Positions 25,489 through 37,600 of a DNA stretch of 64,000 nucleotides are shown here, piece after piece. This DNA is from Rhodeus uyekii (lineage: Eukaryota > Chordata > Actinopteri > Cypriniformes > Acheilognathidae): positions 3,254,001-3,318,000 of the forward strand of contig JAWRVZ010000029.1 in NCBI GenBank assembly GCA_037043235.1, in the 5' to 3' direction. Every line of letters starts with the position of its first letter. Positions within the stretch are counted from its first letter, which is position 1. The notes below the pieces were generated by a model. The model saw only the letters and a program-made list of their open reading frames with translations, was not told the DNA's origin and searched no databases. The position numbers and the translations under genes are program-made.

Positions 25489-25643
25489 TGTAGCTCAAAC
25501 AGTAGATTGTGGCGCTTGCAACGCCAAAGTTAAAGGTTTGATCCCAGGGAAAACAAGAACTGATTAGAATGTCAATGTGTTTCTTGAGTGCAATGCAAGT
25601 CGCTTTGGATAAAAGCATCTGCCAAATGCAGAAATGTAAATAT
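25489..25643 (+). repeat. tRNA-Ala-derived SINE, second copy
   Basis: Same head, anticodon arm and tail as 24770-24927; the B box is worn (GGTTTGATCC). It lies about 130 bases upstream of the foxred2 start codon, in its promoter or 5' leader region. Confidence 0.82.
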
Positions 25644-26065
25644 GAAAAGAATTAATGTAAAATTTAAATGTAAATGGATCCAAAAAAGAATAAGCTTTTA
25701 AACTATAACTACGTAATAATAAAGCATACACAATAAATACATAACTAAGCATAAAGATAAACACAATAATTGGGAATATAAATACTAACTATAAAATAGC
25801 AGACAATATATAATAGATGTTTACTGATACAGTCAATTATGGCTGCTCTGTTCCAAGACTGGGAACATTGGCGAAAAAAATCCAATATAGTGTAAAAATA
25901 CCGGCATTAAATCAGCGTACCGTCAACTACAGCTGCTCCTGCGATCTTTCAGTAACCGAACATATGGAAATTAACTGCAGGCATTTGGTAAACGGCATCT
26001 TTGAGATTGCACGGTTTTCATAACATCTTCCACCGCACAGACAGGAGACACTTTTGACGTACATT

Positions 26066-26073
26066 TGACGTCA
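26066..26073. promoter_or_regulatory. Palindromic CRE
   Basis: A perfect TGACGTCA between foxred2 and hmox1, with a CCAAT at 26094-26098. It lies about 700 bases upstream of the foxred2 start codon and 900 upstream of the hmox1 TATA box, so either gene could use it. Confidence 0.4.
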
Positions 26074-26173
26074 CGGAAGGGATGGACGTCTAGCCAATGA
26101 GAGATAAGAGGGGTGGGACTAAGTGCTTCACGCCCACTCAATGCTTGTTCTGTTGACGCTTTTGGCATCAAAG

Positions 26174-26900
26174 TGCTGTTGTTTTTAATTTTTTGTTGAT
26201 TTTTTTTAATTAAAAGTAAAATAAAAAAGTACGTTTCTTTTTGAAAGTTACATTAAAACTGTTATTATGTACTCATCATTTCTTTTTACATGCTTTTCAG
26301 ATGTGTTGCTTTTATTGTTTTATCCGTGTTTCACACCCAGACTTTCTTTATTATTTAATTTTTATTATTTAATAAAGATTGCATGCATGTCTACCATTGG
26401 ACATTGTTGGCAGATGAACAAGTTAAAGTTTAAAATTATTTCCTAATTCATTTTTAGAATATATTTTAAAATAATGAAATAATAATGTAATAATGATAAA
26501 ATAATGATTCTTGTCTAAATATGTAGATGTAATAGCCTGAAATCAAGCCATACATTACAAAAAAATAACGCATTCAAGTATTGCATTAAACTACACTGTC
26601 ATAGTTTTGAGATTTTGCTGTGTCATGTTTAGAAACACACCAACAAAGAAAGAGCACAGTCATGAAATCATCGTAAACTAGAAAAGTGCACACAACACAT
26701 TTTTTACACTCTTTATTAGACTTAGTACTCTTAATAAATACTTTGTAACACACTAACTTTTAATTTTATATCCCATATCAACACATTGACTCAAACTGCG
26801 TCTCATGTGACAATCAGCGCTTTGTCATGAGAAAGCGTTGAGATTTCTCAGTCGAAAAAAACATCCAGTCATGGTTAGTGTATGCATGTGGAACTACCCC
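26174..26900. other. Intergenic AT-rich sequence
   Basis: Between the divergent foxred2 and hmox1 genes. I see no exon or bounded repeat. Confidence 0.4.
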
Positions 26901-26932
26901 ACCATTTTCACTTCCCTTTTCACTGTATTTAA

Positions 26933-26961
26933 TGACTCAGATGGGAAGGAAAAGTATAAAA
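26933..26961 (+). promoter_or_regulatory. hmox1: hmox1 core promoter: AP-1/MARE-like site and TATA box
   Basis: TGACTCA at 26933-26939 is an AP-1 site; its inverse with flank reads TCTGAGTCA, one base from the MARE half used by Nrf2/Bach1 with small Maf. TATAAAA follows at 26955-26961. A non-coding exon then ends at 27054 (donor TCCA/GTAAGA) and the coding exon begins just after an AG at 27130. Confidence 0.7.
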
Positions 26962-27132
26962 ATGAAGTGGCACAGTTAGGAAGATCATAGCCTCTGTGAA
27001 CACCGGCTGAAGACAAGAGACACAGCCAGAAACACAAGGACAACGACACCTCCAGTAAGACGGAAAAACCTCATTCAAATCTGATACAGTGGATATTTAA
27101 ACATTGGATAACAAATATTTGTTGTTCTAGGG

Positions 27133-28173
27133 ATGGAATCCACGAAAAGCAAACCAAGAGATGCCACAGGCAGGTAATAATGTCTTTTTGTTTTCATTCA
27201 GTCAGTAATCATTGAATGAAAGCACATTAATTTCATACTGATTATGAGAACAGCATTTAAATCATTTCAAAAAGCTACAGCAAATTAAAGTGTAATTGAT
27301 AAACGTTTGCAGTGCTAGATATATAGGCTCCAGTTCTTTAAAGCATGAGTATAAATCAGTGTTTTCTTCACAGTGATCTGTCAGAGCAGATTAAAGCAGC
27401 CACCAAAGACAGTCACGTCAGAGCTGAGAACACACAGCTGATGCTCAACTACCAGAAAGGACAGATCACGCAAACACAGTATAAGGTGAAGATGCACAAA
27501 TATCATGCATTCAAAAATCAGGATGCAAACATATAATGGAGGCTATAACATGTATAAAATAAAAATGTAAAAAAAAACACGATATATGGAATAATAAATG
27601 GGGTTTAAAATAAACATTTTAGGAAAATATGAGATATTGTATTAAAGTATTTTAATATAGACAAAGAAAAAATACCAAAAGGTTGCCATGAAAGGTTTTT
27701 TTGGGCATATAAACATATTTTTATATGTTTACATCTAAAAAATATGTAATGTCGTGCGCATTATTTTATATGTTTGTAGAATATAAATGGAATGGAACAT
27801 GAATTTAGTAATCTTTCAAAGCTGGTAACTATTTTGATAATCAATCAGCCAGTCAAAAATGTCTTTGAGTAATCAATTTAATAAATTAAAAAGACAATTT
27901 TTGCTTCCTATACTTTACTCGAAAAATCTACCTTCCCGAATGTTATTTTACCAACAATGTGTTTAAATGGTTTTATGTACTATACATTTAATTATGAATT
28001 ATGCTAAATATTGTATGCTAAAGTTTTAAAATATAGATTAAAATAATTAATTTTAATAAATTAATAAACATCAATTAAACAGATATTAACAGATTTTCAC
28101 AAAATAATAATACATAGTGTTAAAAAGTCTGAAGAGCTTCAATAAGAAGTCTTTCTTTATAAGGTTAGGTGGA

Positions 28174-28205
<32 letters not shown>

Positions 28206-29132
28206 ACTAGGGTTCTTGACTTAATTTTGAAGAACACTTTATGCCAAAATAGTTCTATATAAGGAGAAATGTCTTTCTATACTTTCATACTTGACAGGTT
28301 AATTCTTTTCTTTTTCTAGTGATGAATTGTTTATGAGCTGGCTAATTCATAAAATTGAATTGCTGTTAAAAATGAAATAAAACAAAACAAACTAAATCTA
28401 TAAAATGATCCATGAAGGGGAATCCCTAAAAGGTTCTGTATACGAAGAGCCTGACAGAAGCCTTCAATTCCCTCTTTATTCCAAGTGTACTAACAGCTAG
28501 CTTCATCTGTGTCATGTGTAATAATTGCAAGTAACTCTTCATGTGTTTCCAGCTTCTGCTGTGTTCTCTGTATGAGATCTACCGAGCGCTAGAGGAAGAG
28601 CTGGACAGGAACGCTGACCATCCTGCCGTTCAGCCCATCTACTTCCCTCAGGAGCTGGCCAGACTGGAGTCTCTGGAGCTGGACCTGGAGCACTTCTTTG
28701 GACCTCACTGGAGGAAGAGAATAACAGTGCCTTCCGCCACACACAGATACGCACAGAGACTGAGAGAGGCGAGTTTAAGTGGAGTGCATGAGGATGTGAA
28801 ATTGAGATCCAGTAATTCTCCTTCTGACTCAGTGCTCTCTGTTCCCTTTAGATTGGCAAGAACAGTCCTGACCTTCTGGTGGCTCATGCCTATACACGAT
28901 ATCTCGGTGACCTGTCAGGAGGCCAAGTGCTGGGCAAAATCACCCAAAAATCCTTGGGATTGAGTGGCAGCAAAGGAATTGTATTCTTCTCGTTTCCTGG
29001 AGTGACGAGCCCCAACAGATTCAAGCAGCTGTACAGGAGCAGAATGAACAGCATTGAGTTAACGGAGCAGCAGAGACGGGAAGTGCTGGATGAGGCAACC
29101 AGAGCCTTTGAGTTCAACATTGAGGTGAGCGT

Positions 29133-29171
<39 letters not shown>

Positions 29172-29834
29172 GATGCATTCGATTGATTAAAAGCAAGATA
29201 TTTGTAATTGCTGAAAATTCAACTTTGCCATCACCATTACATATAAATTACATTTCAAAATATAGTAAAAGTAGAAAACTGTTGTTTAAAATTGTAATAA
29301 TTTTTACATTATTTGTTTTTATCTCTGATAAAAATTAATGCATCATTTTTGAGGATAAAAGACTTAAAACATAAAAATATATATTACTGACAATGGACGG
29401 ATAGATATAAAACAATAGAGAGATGATAGATTGATAAATATAGAACAATAATTGATAGATAGATATAGATGGATGGATGTAGAACAATAATTGATAGATG
29501 GATGGATGGATGTAGAACAATAATTGATAGATATACAAGCTGATGCAATGTTTGTATTTTTCATGTCAATCAGGTTTTTGATGATCTTCAGAAAATGCTG
29601 AGCATCACAGAGGAAGCATCAGGTGAGTGTCAAAAAAATTGCTTATAGTAAAAACAGTAAAACAGTTTTTTTATAGTAAAAACAAGATAATGACACCATA
29701 TTGCTTTTGTTTGCTTAGGTGAAAAAAGAAACGACGCAGCATCCAAAACCTTCTCCAGCTCTCCGATGCTCCAGTTTGCATTAGGTGTGGGAATCACCTT
29801 GGCAACTGTTGGGATGGGAGTTTACGCTTTTTGA
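27133..29834 (+). CDS. hmox1: Heme oxygenase 1
   Basis: HMOX1 splits haem into biliverdin, CO and iron with electrons from cytochrome P450 reductase, on the cytosolic face of the ER. Six coding exons: 27133-27173, 27374-27485, 28553-28768, 28852-29124, 29574-29622, 29719-29834; 807 nt, 268 aa (human 288). It starts MESTKSKPRD. The proximal haem ligand is His28 in KDSHVRAEN. The family signature LLVAHAYTRYLGDLSGGQ opens exon 4, followed by FKQLYRSRMNS. A C-terminal membrane anchor (LQFALGVGITLATVGMGVYA) fits tail anchoring. The 83-bp intron 28769-28851 begins GC, not GT (GAG/GCGAGT ... TTTAG/ATT); skipping it would break LREIGKNSPDLL. A poly(A) signal AATAAA lies at 30150-30155. The AP-1/MARE-like promoter fits oxidative-stress control. 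Confidence 0.97.
29134..29168. repeat. (TA)n microsatellite
   Basis: (TA)n directly after the donor of hmox1 exon 4. Confidence 0.9.
29390..29540. repeat. GATA/GATG minisatellite
   Basis: Repeated units GTAGAACAATAATTGATAGA with variable GATG and GATA runs, in the intron before hmox1 exon 5. Confidence 0.8.
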
Positions 29835-30149
29835 TTCAGGACGTTTTATAATCATGTGTGTAACATCTCAATACCATGACAAAGTAAATCAAACCAAGAT
29901 ATTTAACCAACACTATCATTAAGATTATAAAACATGCACTCAATAATAAATCAAGTACATTTTCAGTTGATCCAAATGGATCAAGATTCCCCAAATCATT
30001 TTAGAAACATCCTGCCAGCACACATTTTACTGTAAAATATTGTACAGCTTTATTAATGATTTACAGTGCATTCAATGTATGCCTTTTTCCCCATTTTCTT
30101 CAATCGGTCCACATATAAGCAAATGGTTATGTATTCTTGAAAAAAATGC

Positions 30150-30248
30150 AATAAAATTTAACTGAAGAAAGAAAAAAAAAATCAATACTGATTAGTTTTT
30201 TTCTGCTTAAAGACAGACAATAATACTCTTTTCTTAAATTGCTTTATT
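30150..30248. terminator. Facing poly(A) signals of hmox1 and mcm5
   Basis: AATAAA on plus at 30150-30155 (hmox1) and AATAAA on minus at 30243-30248 (mcm5). The genes are tail-to-tail and their signals are under 100 bases apart. Confidence 0.65.
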
Positions 30249-30542
30249 ACATTTCCATACAAAAGTCATATATTTAGTCTGACACAAGGGACAAATTAGA
30301 TTGTGATGAAACATTCTTTTTTTCCATTGAAAAACCACATTAAGACAGTAAAGTGTTGCCATGTGTGGCATTTGAATCTTACTGAAACAGAGCAAGATGA
30401 GAATCATTTCTCAGCAAACAGTAAGATTGATAATCAGGACGTTTCTCCAGCAAAAGAGCGTCCAGACAACTATGTACAATAAATCTGAATTGTATATGAT
30501 TTCTGCGCGGGCTTCAGCCTTCAGCAAACACACAACCTCGGT

Positions 30543-31380
30543 CTACTTGACCCTGTAAAGAACCTTCCTCTGCATGCGGTGCTGCAGTTCACCCCTCCTC
30601 ATCATCAGATGAAGGACCTTGTGAATGGCGTGTTCTGGGTATTTCTGTTCAGAGAAAAGAGGAGAGGATTTCACTGACAATGTAATTCACAGAGGTGAAT
30701 GGAGATGTGAGGAGTCACTCCTGCAGCTTCAACTCGCCTGTTTGGTGAAATCCTGTATGATGCTGTGTTCAGACACCTGGGAGCCGATGGCGAAGCGTCT
30801 CTTGAGCTGTTTTTCTATGCGGGAGATCATCTCCTGATCCTCCTGAGTGGTAAATCCTTCCACACCTGCAGACACAACGCATACATCAGACTCTCCAGCT
30901 ACATTTATAGAGGCTAGAAAGTGCAGGGATTCAATAGTAATCCGGCTGGTTTTCTATGATTTACTGGACATTTATGGTACAAATTCCATTGTTGTAAACG
31001 CCATTTATAAAGGCCATTTATCCAGCCAACATAGCTGAGGTTGAATGATTTGAATTAAAAATAAATCACTCCTAAAACATATAATAAAAAAAGCATCAAG
31101 TTGACAAAATGGATGCATTTAAATTGCAAAAAAGTGAAAATGTAACATCCATAATTCATTTCAATTTCAGCATGGAAATAGATGAAAATTATTATTTTAG
31201 GCAATATACAAAAATTATTTGTTGCTACATTTAACCACAACTTTAAAGTCTATCAACACAAAGTAAAAAAATAAAATTATATACACACACATATTAGCAA
31301 TTTTATACATATATATATATACACATACATACACACGTATACATAAAAAAATAAAATAAATATATTTTAATTTTTTTTTA

Positions 31381-31432
<52 letters not shown>

Positions 31433-31553
31433 GTATACATAAAAAAATAAAATAAATATATTTTAATTTTTTTTTTTTAATAATATATATATATATACAC
31501 ACACACATATACACATACATAAAATAAAATAAATATTAAAAAAAATTTTTTTA

Positions 31554-31636
<83 letters not shown>

Positions 31637-34600
31637 TACACACACAAACACAAAAAAAAAAAATGTATATACGTATATATATAAAAAAAAAAACTCAAAT
31701 ATTAAATGATTACTTTTTTAACAGGGTCAGTCCTACTCCTCCATAGGAAATATAACATTACAGTCTAGTCCCTGCTTTAGAGACCAACACACTCACCGGA
31801 GAGACTGCCAGACAGCGCCGCGTCTAGTGTGGACACCTGGAAGAGTCTCAGGGCCTCGTCCACCTCTTCCTCTCCAGCAATGGGCTGCAGCTTCATCTTA
31901 GCGAGAGACTCTGCAATGCGCACCACAGCCTCCAGCTGCCTGCAGGACGACAAATGATCAGCCCGTTCATAACAACTCCATAAACACTGCGTTTGATATG
32001 CTCACGCATATATAAACGCAAAAAATGAGTAAAACAGATCCCATATTACCCAATTCAGCTGTTACCTGACAGTGATGGGGATGGACGCACGTTTGTCGAT
32101 CTCTCTCTCGTGTTCCTTCGCTCCGCTTCTCATCAGCACGTATCTGTTCTTCAGTTTCTCTGCGGCCGACGCGGACAGACGGGGTCCACATTTCCTGTTT
32201 GTGAGTTGACAATGCATTTTTATTATGATGATGATGATGATGATGATAATAACACTAGCTTATGTTTCCATCCGAAGCTTCGAATTTAACTTATGCACAA
32301 AACTGGAATCTCACATAAAAGTAATGAAATTGGCTCAAAACACCAGTTTCTCTATTCAGGGAAGACGCTGTGGCTCTTTTTTTGTACATCACGCAGACAA
32401 AACCCAATAAACTGTCATTTTACCAATGCATTCTGAAGACAGACTTTGATTCAGGCGTTTCATAATGATAATTTAAGATGCTGTGCAATGAAATGATCTG
32501 CTGGTTAGTCCAGTAATCCAATCACAGCCAGTGTTGAGGTAAAGCCACATGATATTTTTGGTTCTGCATGGAGGGATTTACTAGGTAAATGCGTCAGTTT
32601 ATATGCATACCTTTTTTTTTTTAAATGATCTGCCACGTTTTTAGAATTTACTTTACAAGTTTTTTTTCTATGCGATATCCCATAATGTATGGAAACCGAT
32701 CATGGACTTTGACCCAGACTTACACTCTTGCGTAGGCGATGTATTTCTTCAGCATGGCCAGAGGAATCTCTCCCTCGACACCCTCCGTCTGCGTCTGAGC
32801 GCTCAGGTGAACGTTCATCACATGCCGGGCCAAAGTCTAAATAAACACACGTGTGTTTGTACATTAGCTCACATAAAATCATTTAAACACGTACAACTCG
32901 AAGAGCTTTGTTAATCTATATAAGCAGCGACTGGTTTGTTCACGCACCATGTCTCGCTGATGGTCATGCTGGTCTTTGATGATGAAGATCATGTCGAATC
33001 GAGAGAGAATGGTGGGCATGAAGTCAATGTTGTCCTCTCCCTTCGTATCATCCCAGCGGCCGAACACAGAGTTGGCAGCGGCCAATACAGAGCAGCGGGA
33101 GTTCAGAGTGGTGGTGATGCCAGCCTTTGGGAGAAAACAAAGAAATCCATGATTGAAGAAACAGTGGATTTCTACTGGTCAGCGCAGAGCAGTGAGTGAC
33201 GAACGGCTGGTACCTTTGCAATGGAGATGGTCTGCTGCTCCATGGCCTCATGGATGGCGACTCGGTCGTCCTCTCTCATCTTTTGAAAAGAAAAACATAT
33301 TTTATCATTAAGCTCATGAGACTGCATGAACACACCATGTAACTTCAGGAAATCCAGATTGCTTAGAAGTCCAACCTTGTCAAACTCATCGATGCAGACC
33401 ACACCCCCGTCTGCCAGCACCATGGCCCCTCCCTCCATGACAAAACCACGAGTGTGGGGGTCTCGAAGAACCGAGGCGGTCAAACCAGCGGCGCTGCTGC
33501 CTTTACCAGAGGTGTAGATCTAACAGATAGAGACAGACACTTTAAAGCAGATTCTCAATTACAGGAAACATTTTAATTTCTGAACTTAGCAGATGCTTTT
33601 ATAAAAAGAGAAAAAAAACATAAATGTAACTGAAAGGGGAATGTAGATTGATTACTTGCACATATATACATATTATATAGTTACATAAGAAATATTTAAA
33701 TTGCAATACAATACATAATGTATTCCATATTCAATATACAGTGGAGTTCACTTATTTCGAGTCACGGTTAACTCGTCAATACTATTATTTCGACGATTTT
33801 GAAGTGGAACCGCCAGACTCCCTATTTGTCTCAGTATTTTCTTGTTGGTTGTCGATTCCTTAATGTCGCCGAAATCTAGTATCTCGAGCATAAATGAGAG
33901 ACAAATCATCAACTTCACATGGCTATTTCGTGACACATGAGCGTACCTCGTTCGCTGAGTTTGCGTTGCAGGTGCAGCGCGCGGTCACTTCAATGACAGT
34001 TCACTCACGTTGATCTGAGGGATAACACACTGCAGGTATTCTGTGTTTTTTTTTTCTTCTAAAAATGTATGGAGGTGTTAAGAGAAAACTGGACAATCAA
34101 TCTCTAAGATGTGTACGATGCAGTGTTTCAGTGGTTCACAAATACACAAGCAACAAACCTTCCCGTCAATGATCCCTTGCTGATGGAGAAGAGGGACATT
34201 CTTGCTGCTTTGACTTGACTTTAAAGCAAATCCGGGGTGGCTGAATCGTTTCAAAAAGAGGCACAACATTGTCTTTAAAGTGATTTGTGGAGAGAGCGCA
34301 GCGGTTAAACAGGATCAAGTGGATTCGTGGCTTAATACTCAAATTCGCACAGTTCTGGATGAGACTGAACATTTCAGCCGATCGCTTCATCAAACAAATC
34401 GCGGAAACACTGTTGTGTAAAAAAAACACGAGCATCCTCCTTCTCATTTACAGCATGTACATCAATAAATTTTCATTTTTCTCTCTTGAGGATTGTTATG
34501 TTTGGGCTCTGACAGCTGCTGCTTCCACGGTCACTCTGACAGCTGCGCTGATAGGCTGTCTGACCTGTCAATCATGCAAGAAAACGTGATTGGCTGTGCT

Positions 34601-37600
34601 GCCATGAGGACGGGCTCTTCTCTTAAAGGGACGAGCACAGCGCATAGAGGAGAGAGGGAGAGACTGCTTTTCTTTTTGTTCTGATTCTGACTTTTATTTG
34701 TTTTCTTATTGCGTGAATGGCGGATTATCTGCATCTGACGGTTATATGTGGGGAAATCGGTAATATAGTATATGGATTGTATGTTAATACAGTGGTACCT
34801 CGGTTTACGAGCGACTTGGTTTACGAGAAAATCTGTGTACGAGCATGGAGGGTTGAATCGGTGTACGAGCTTTGTATCGGAGTGCGAGCAAATTTTTCCC
34901 TCACCCACGCGCATTTTTGTCCTAACGCTCTGCATCTTCACGGGCATTTGTACTGGAAATATCCTAATGACAGCCTCTCATAACAGAGTCACGCAGGCCC
35001 AACCCCTTTATCACCCCTTAAAGCATTCATTCTCTCAGCCTCGCTCTGTCAGCAGTTTAACTTCTCTCAGCCTCTATTGTTCACGTAGTGAAATATATAT
35101 GGGGTTCATGAATTAATTGTCTCCTCACTTCTCTCCACTCTGGCGCTGGCGTCGCGCGAGTCTCCCGGCGCTGGCGTCGCGCGAGTCTCCCGGCGCTGGC
35201 GTCGCGCGAGTCTCCCGGCGCTGGCGCGGTGGTTGCGCGCGCGTCTCCCGTTCCACAACTTTCACTCTGGATTATCACTTTGTTTGTTTTCTGCACTATT
35301 ATAATAAATTCACTCATTTGCACGTGAATCCAGGTTTTGTGTTTTCCCCCTCCCTCGTCTGTCTCTCATCTCCTTCATGCCAGCAGACGCTGCTCAAAGT
35401 GAGTTACAGTAAATTGTCAAGTATTTTTAGAGTTTAATTGTCTAAAGTTTAATTGTCTGTTTAAAGAGTATTTATATGAGATCTTAATGGTTATCATTTT
35501 AACTGTAATTAATAGGGTAAAATAAAAACTAAATATTTAAAATGGGCATTTATGGTCGTGTGGAACGAATTAATGGATTTTTAATGCATTCTTATGGGGG
35601 GGATTGTTTTGGTGTACGAGCATTTTGGGATACGAGCTCGCTCTTGGAACGAATTAAACTCGTAAACCGAGGTATTACTGTATATGTAATATGGGTTATC
35701 TTGCGAAACGGTTATCTCGATGCTTTTCCCCGACCCCCGACGCCGTCGACATAACCGAACTCCACTGTATTTCTATTTTATAGAAGCATTATGATGAATT
35801 ATAAAATAAACTGCATGTCAATTCTTCATTTTAGAAAACATTTATGACTGAAAGAGCAATAAATACGGATTACTTGCACTTACATAATCATAAAATTGTA
35901 TATAACTAAAAATGTTTTAGTATGAACATTATTTATATAATATATAAAGTTCATATTAAAACATATACACACATATATACATACTAAAACATACATATTT
36001 TTATATATAAAAATATTTACACACATTACTATATACACACATACATATAATATGGTATAGTATAATATACATCATACTAAATATATATATATCAATCATA
36101 CTAAAACATTTTTTATATTATATATAACAAATGATATGTTTTAGTATATGTATATATAAAATTATGTTTACTTATTTACACACATATATATTATTTATAT
36201 ACACTCATACATACACACGTTCTTAATATTAATAAATGATAAAATACACCATGGCATGTAAAATAAGAAATTTTAGAATTAATATATTGTAACATACTGT
36301 ATGTCAAATATGATTAAATATATGACCTATTAAAATGTCATACGTGTATGCATGTTACATTTTGGCAAGGATGAATAAATGATGGTCCATCTTCATCATA
36401 GTCTTACCCCAATGGGAGAGCATCGCTCCACAAACTTCAGCAACTGAGACTTGGCTGTGCCTGGATCTCCCAGCATCAACAAGTTAATATCACCTCTGCG
36501 CGTCAGACCATCAGGCAGCCTAACAAACCCATTTTGAGCAGATCAGAAAGGTGGCAAAAAACACAATGTGTAAAGGAGACAGTCTCTAAGTCGTCTCACC
36601 TCTTCCTGGAGCCTCCAAAGAGAAGGCAGGCTATGGCCTTCTTCAGGTCATCGCTTCCGTAGATGGACGGGGCGAGAGAGCGAGCGATGGAGTCGTAGAC
36701 TGAAGGAGAGGAAGCCAGAGCCCTCAACTCCTCTTCCTCCTGAGGAGAGACTGAACCAGTGGCTCCACGGCCTGAAAGATGGCGAGAAGGACATGAGAGC
36801 GGCCACTGAGAGACGCTGTTTTCAACCTAACAACAACGTTTTGCACATTCGCCCACCTGCTCCTTCAGTGTCCACTTCAATGCCGACCACACGCAGGTAC
36901 GCTGCTCGGATGCCCACACCCGCACCCTTATCACGACCTCTGGACTTGGTCTGAGCCACCTTTTTGATGGAGTAGATGCCCATGACAGTTACCCTGTTGC
37001 CTGGCACTACACGGTCACACAAGTACCTGCGGGGTAGAAGTCATGAATTAGACGCACTGCAGACGAGAGAAAGCATCTGGACAACATGAAGCTGTGAGCG
37101 TGCGCATCCACCTGTCGCAATAGAGCTGCATGTGCCGTGGCATCTCTCCATGAGGAACAGCATCAGGAGCTTCCTGCAGACGCTGAGTTTGGAAATCCAC
37201 ACACACGCAGCGGTCCGGGATGATGAAATACGGATCCACAGGGCACTTGACACGGCCCGCCTGCTCACTGCGGGACAACAAACAGCAAACTGGTATTAAA
37301 ACATGCGTATTCTCTGTATCATCAGGTCATTGATTTTAACTGACGCGTCACATTATTCATAGAGCACCTCCCAAAAATTCAAACAAATACAGTTTCAATT
37401 GATACAATCTTTATTTGAAGCATCACGTCACTTTCAAGATGCGATTTGCTTTATTTTGATCGCGTCCGTAGACATCAGTGTTCATATCTGAACTATGAAC
37501 TTTTATCCCAGTACATCTGTGATCATTTGAATTATCATAATGTGAACTGAATGTCAACTCCACTGCATCAGCGGCATCATGTTTGAAATTTTTAATATGA

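Larger units (their letters stand above)
33739..35767. mobile_element. Pogo/Tigger-like element (family C/E/H), interrupted
   Basis: Left end CAGTGGAGTTCACTTATTTC, right end ACATAACCGAACTCCACTG, TA at 33737-33738 and 35768-35769. It is in the opposite orientation to 8222-9674, and their internal sequences match in inverse. A different pogo-like MITE is nested at 34790-35680. It sits in the largest mcm5 intron. Confidence 0.87.

Noticed and set aside
27345..27536. Plus frame MSINQCFLHSDLSEQ
   Set aside because: It is hmox1 exon 2 read with flanking intron; the true coding part is 27374-27485.
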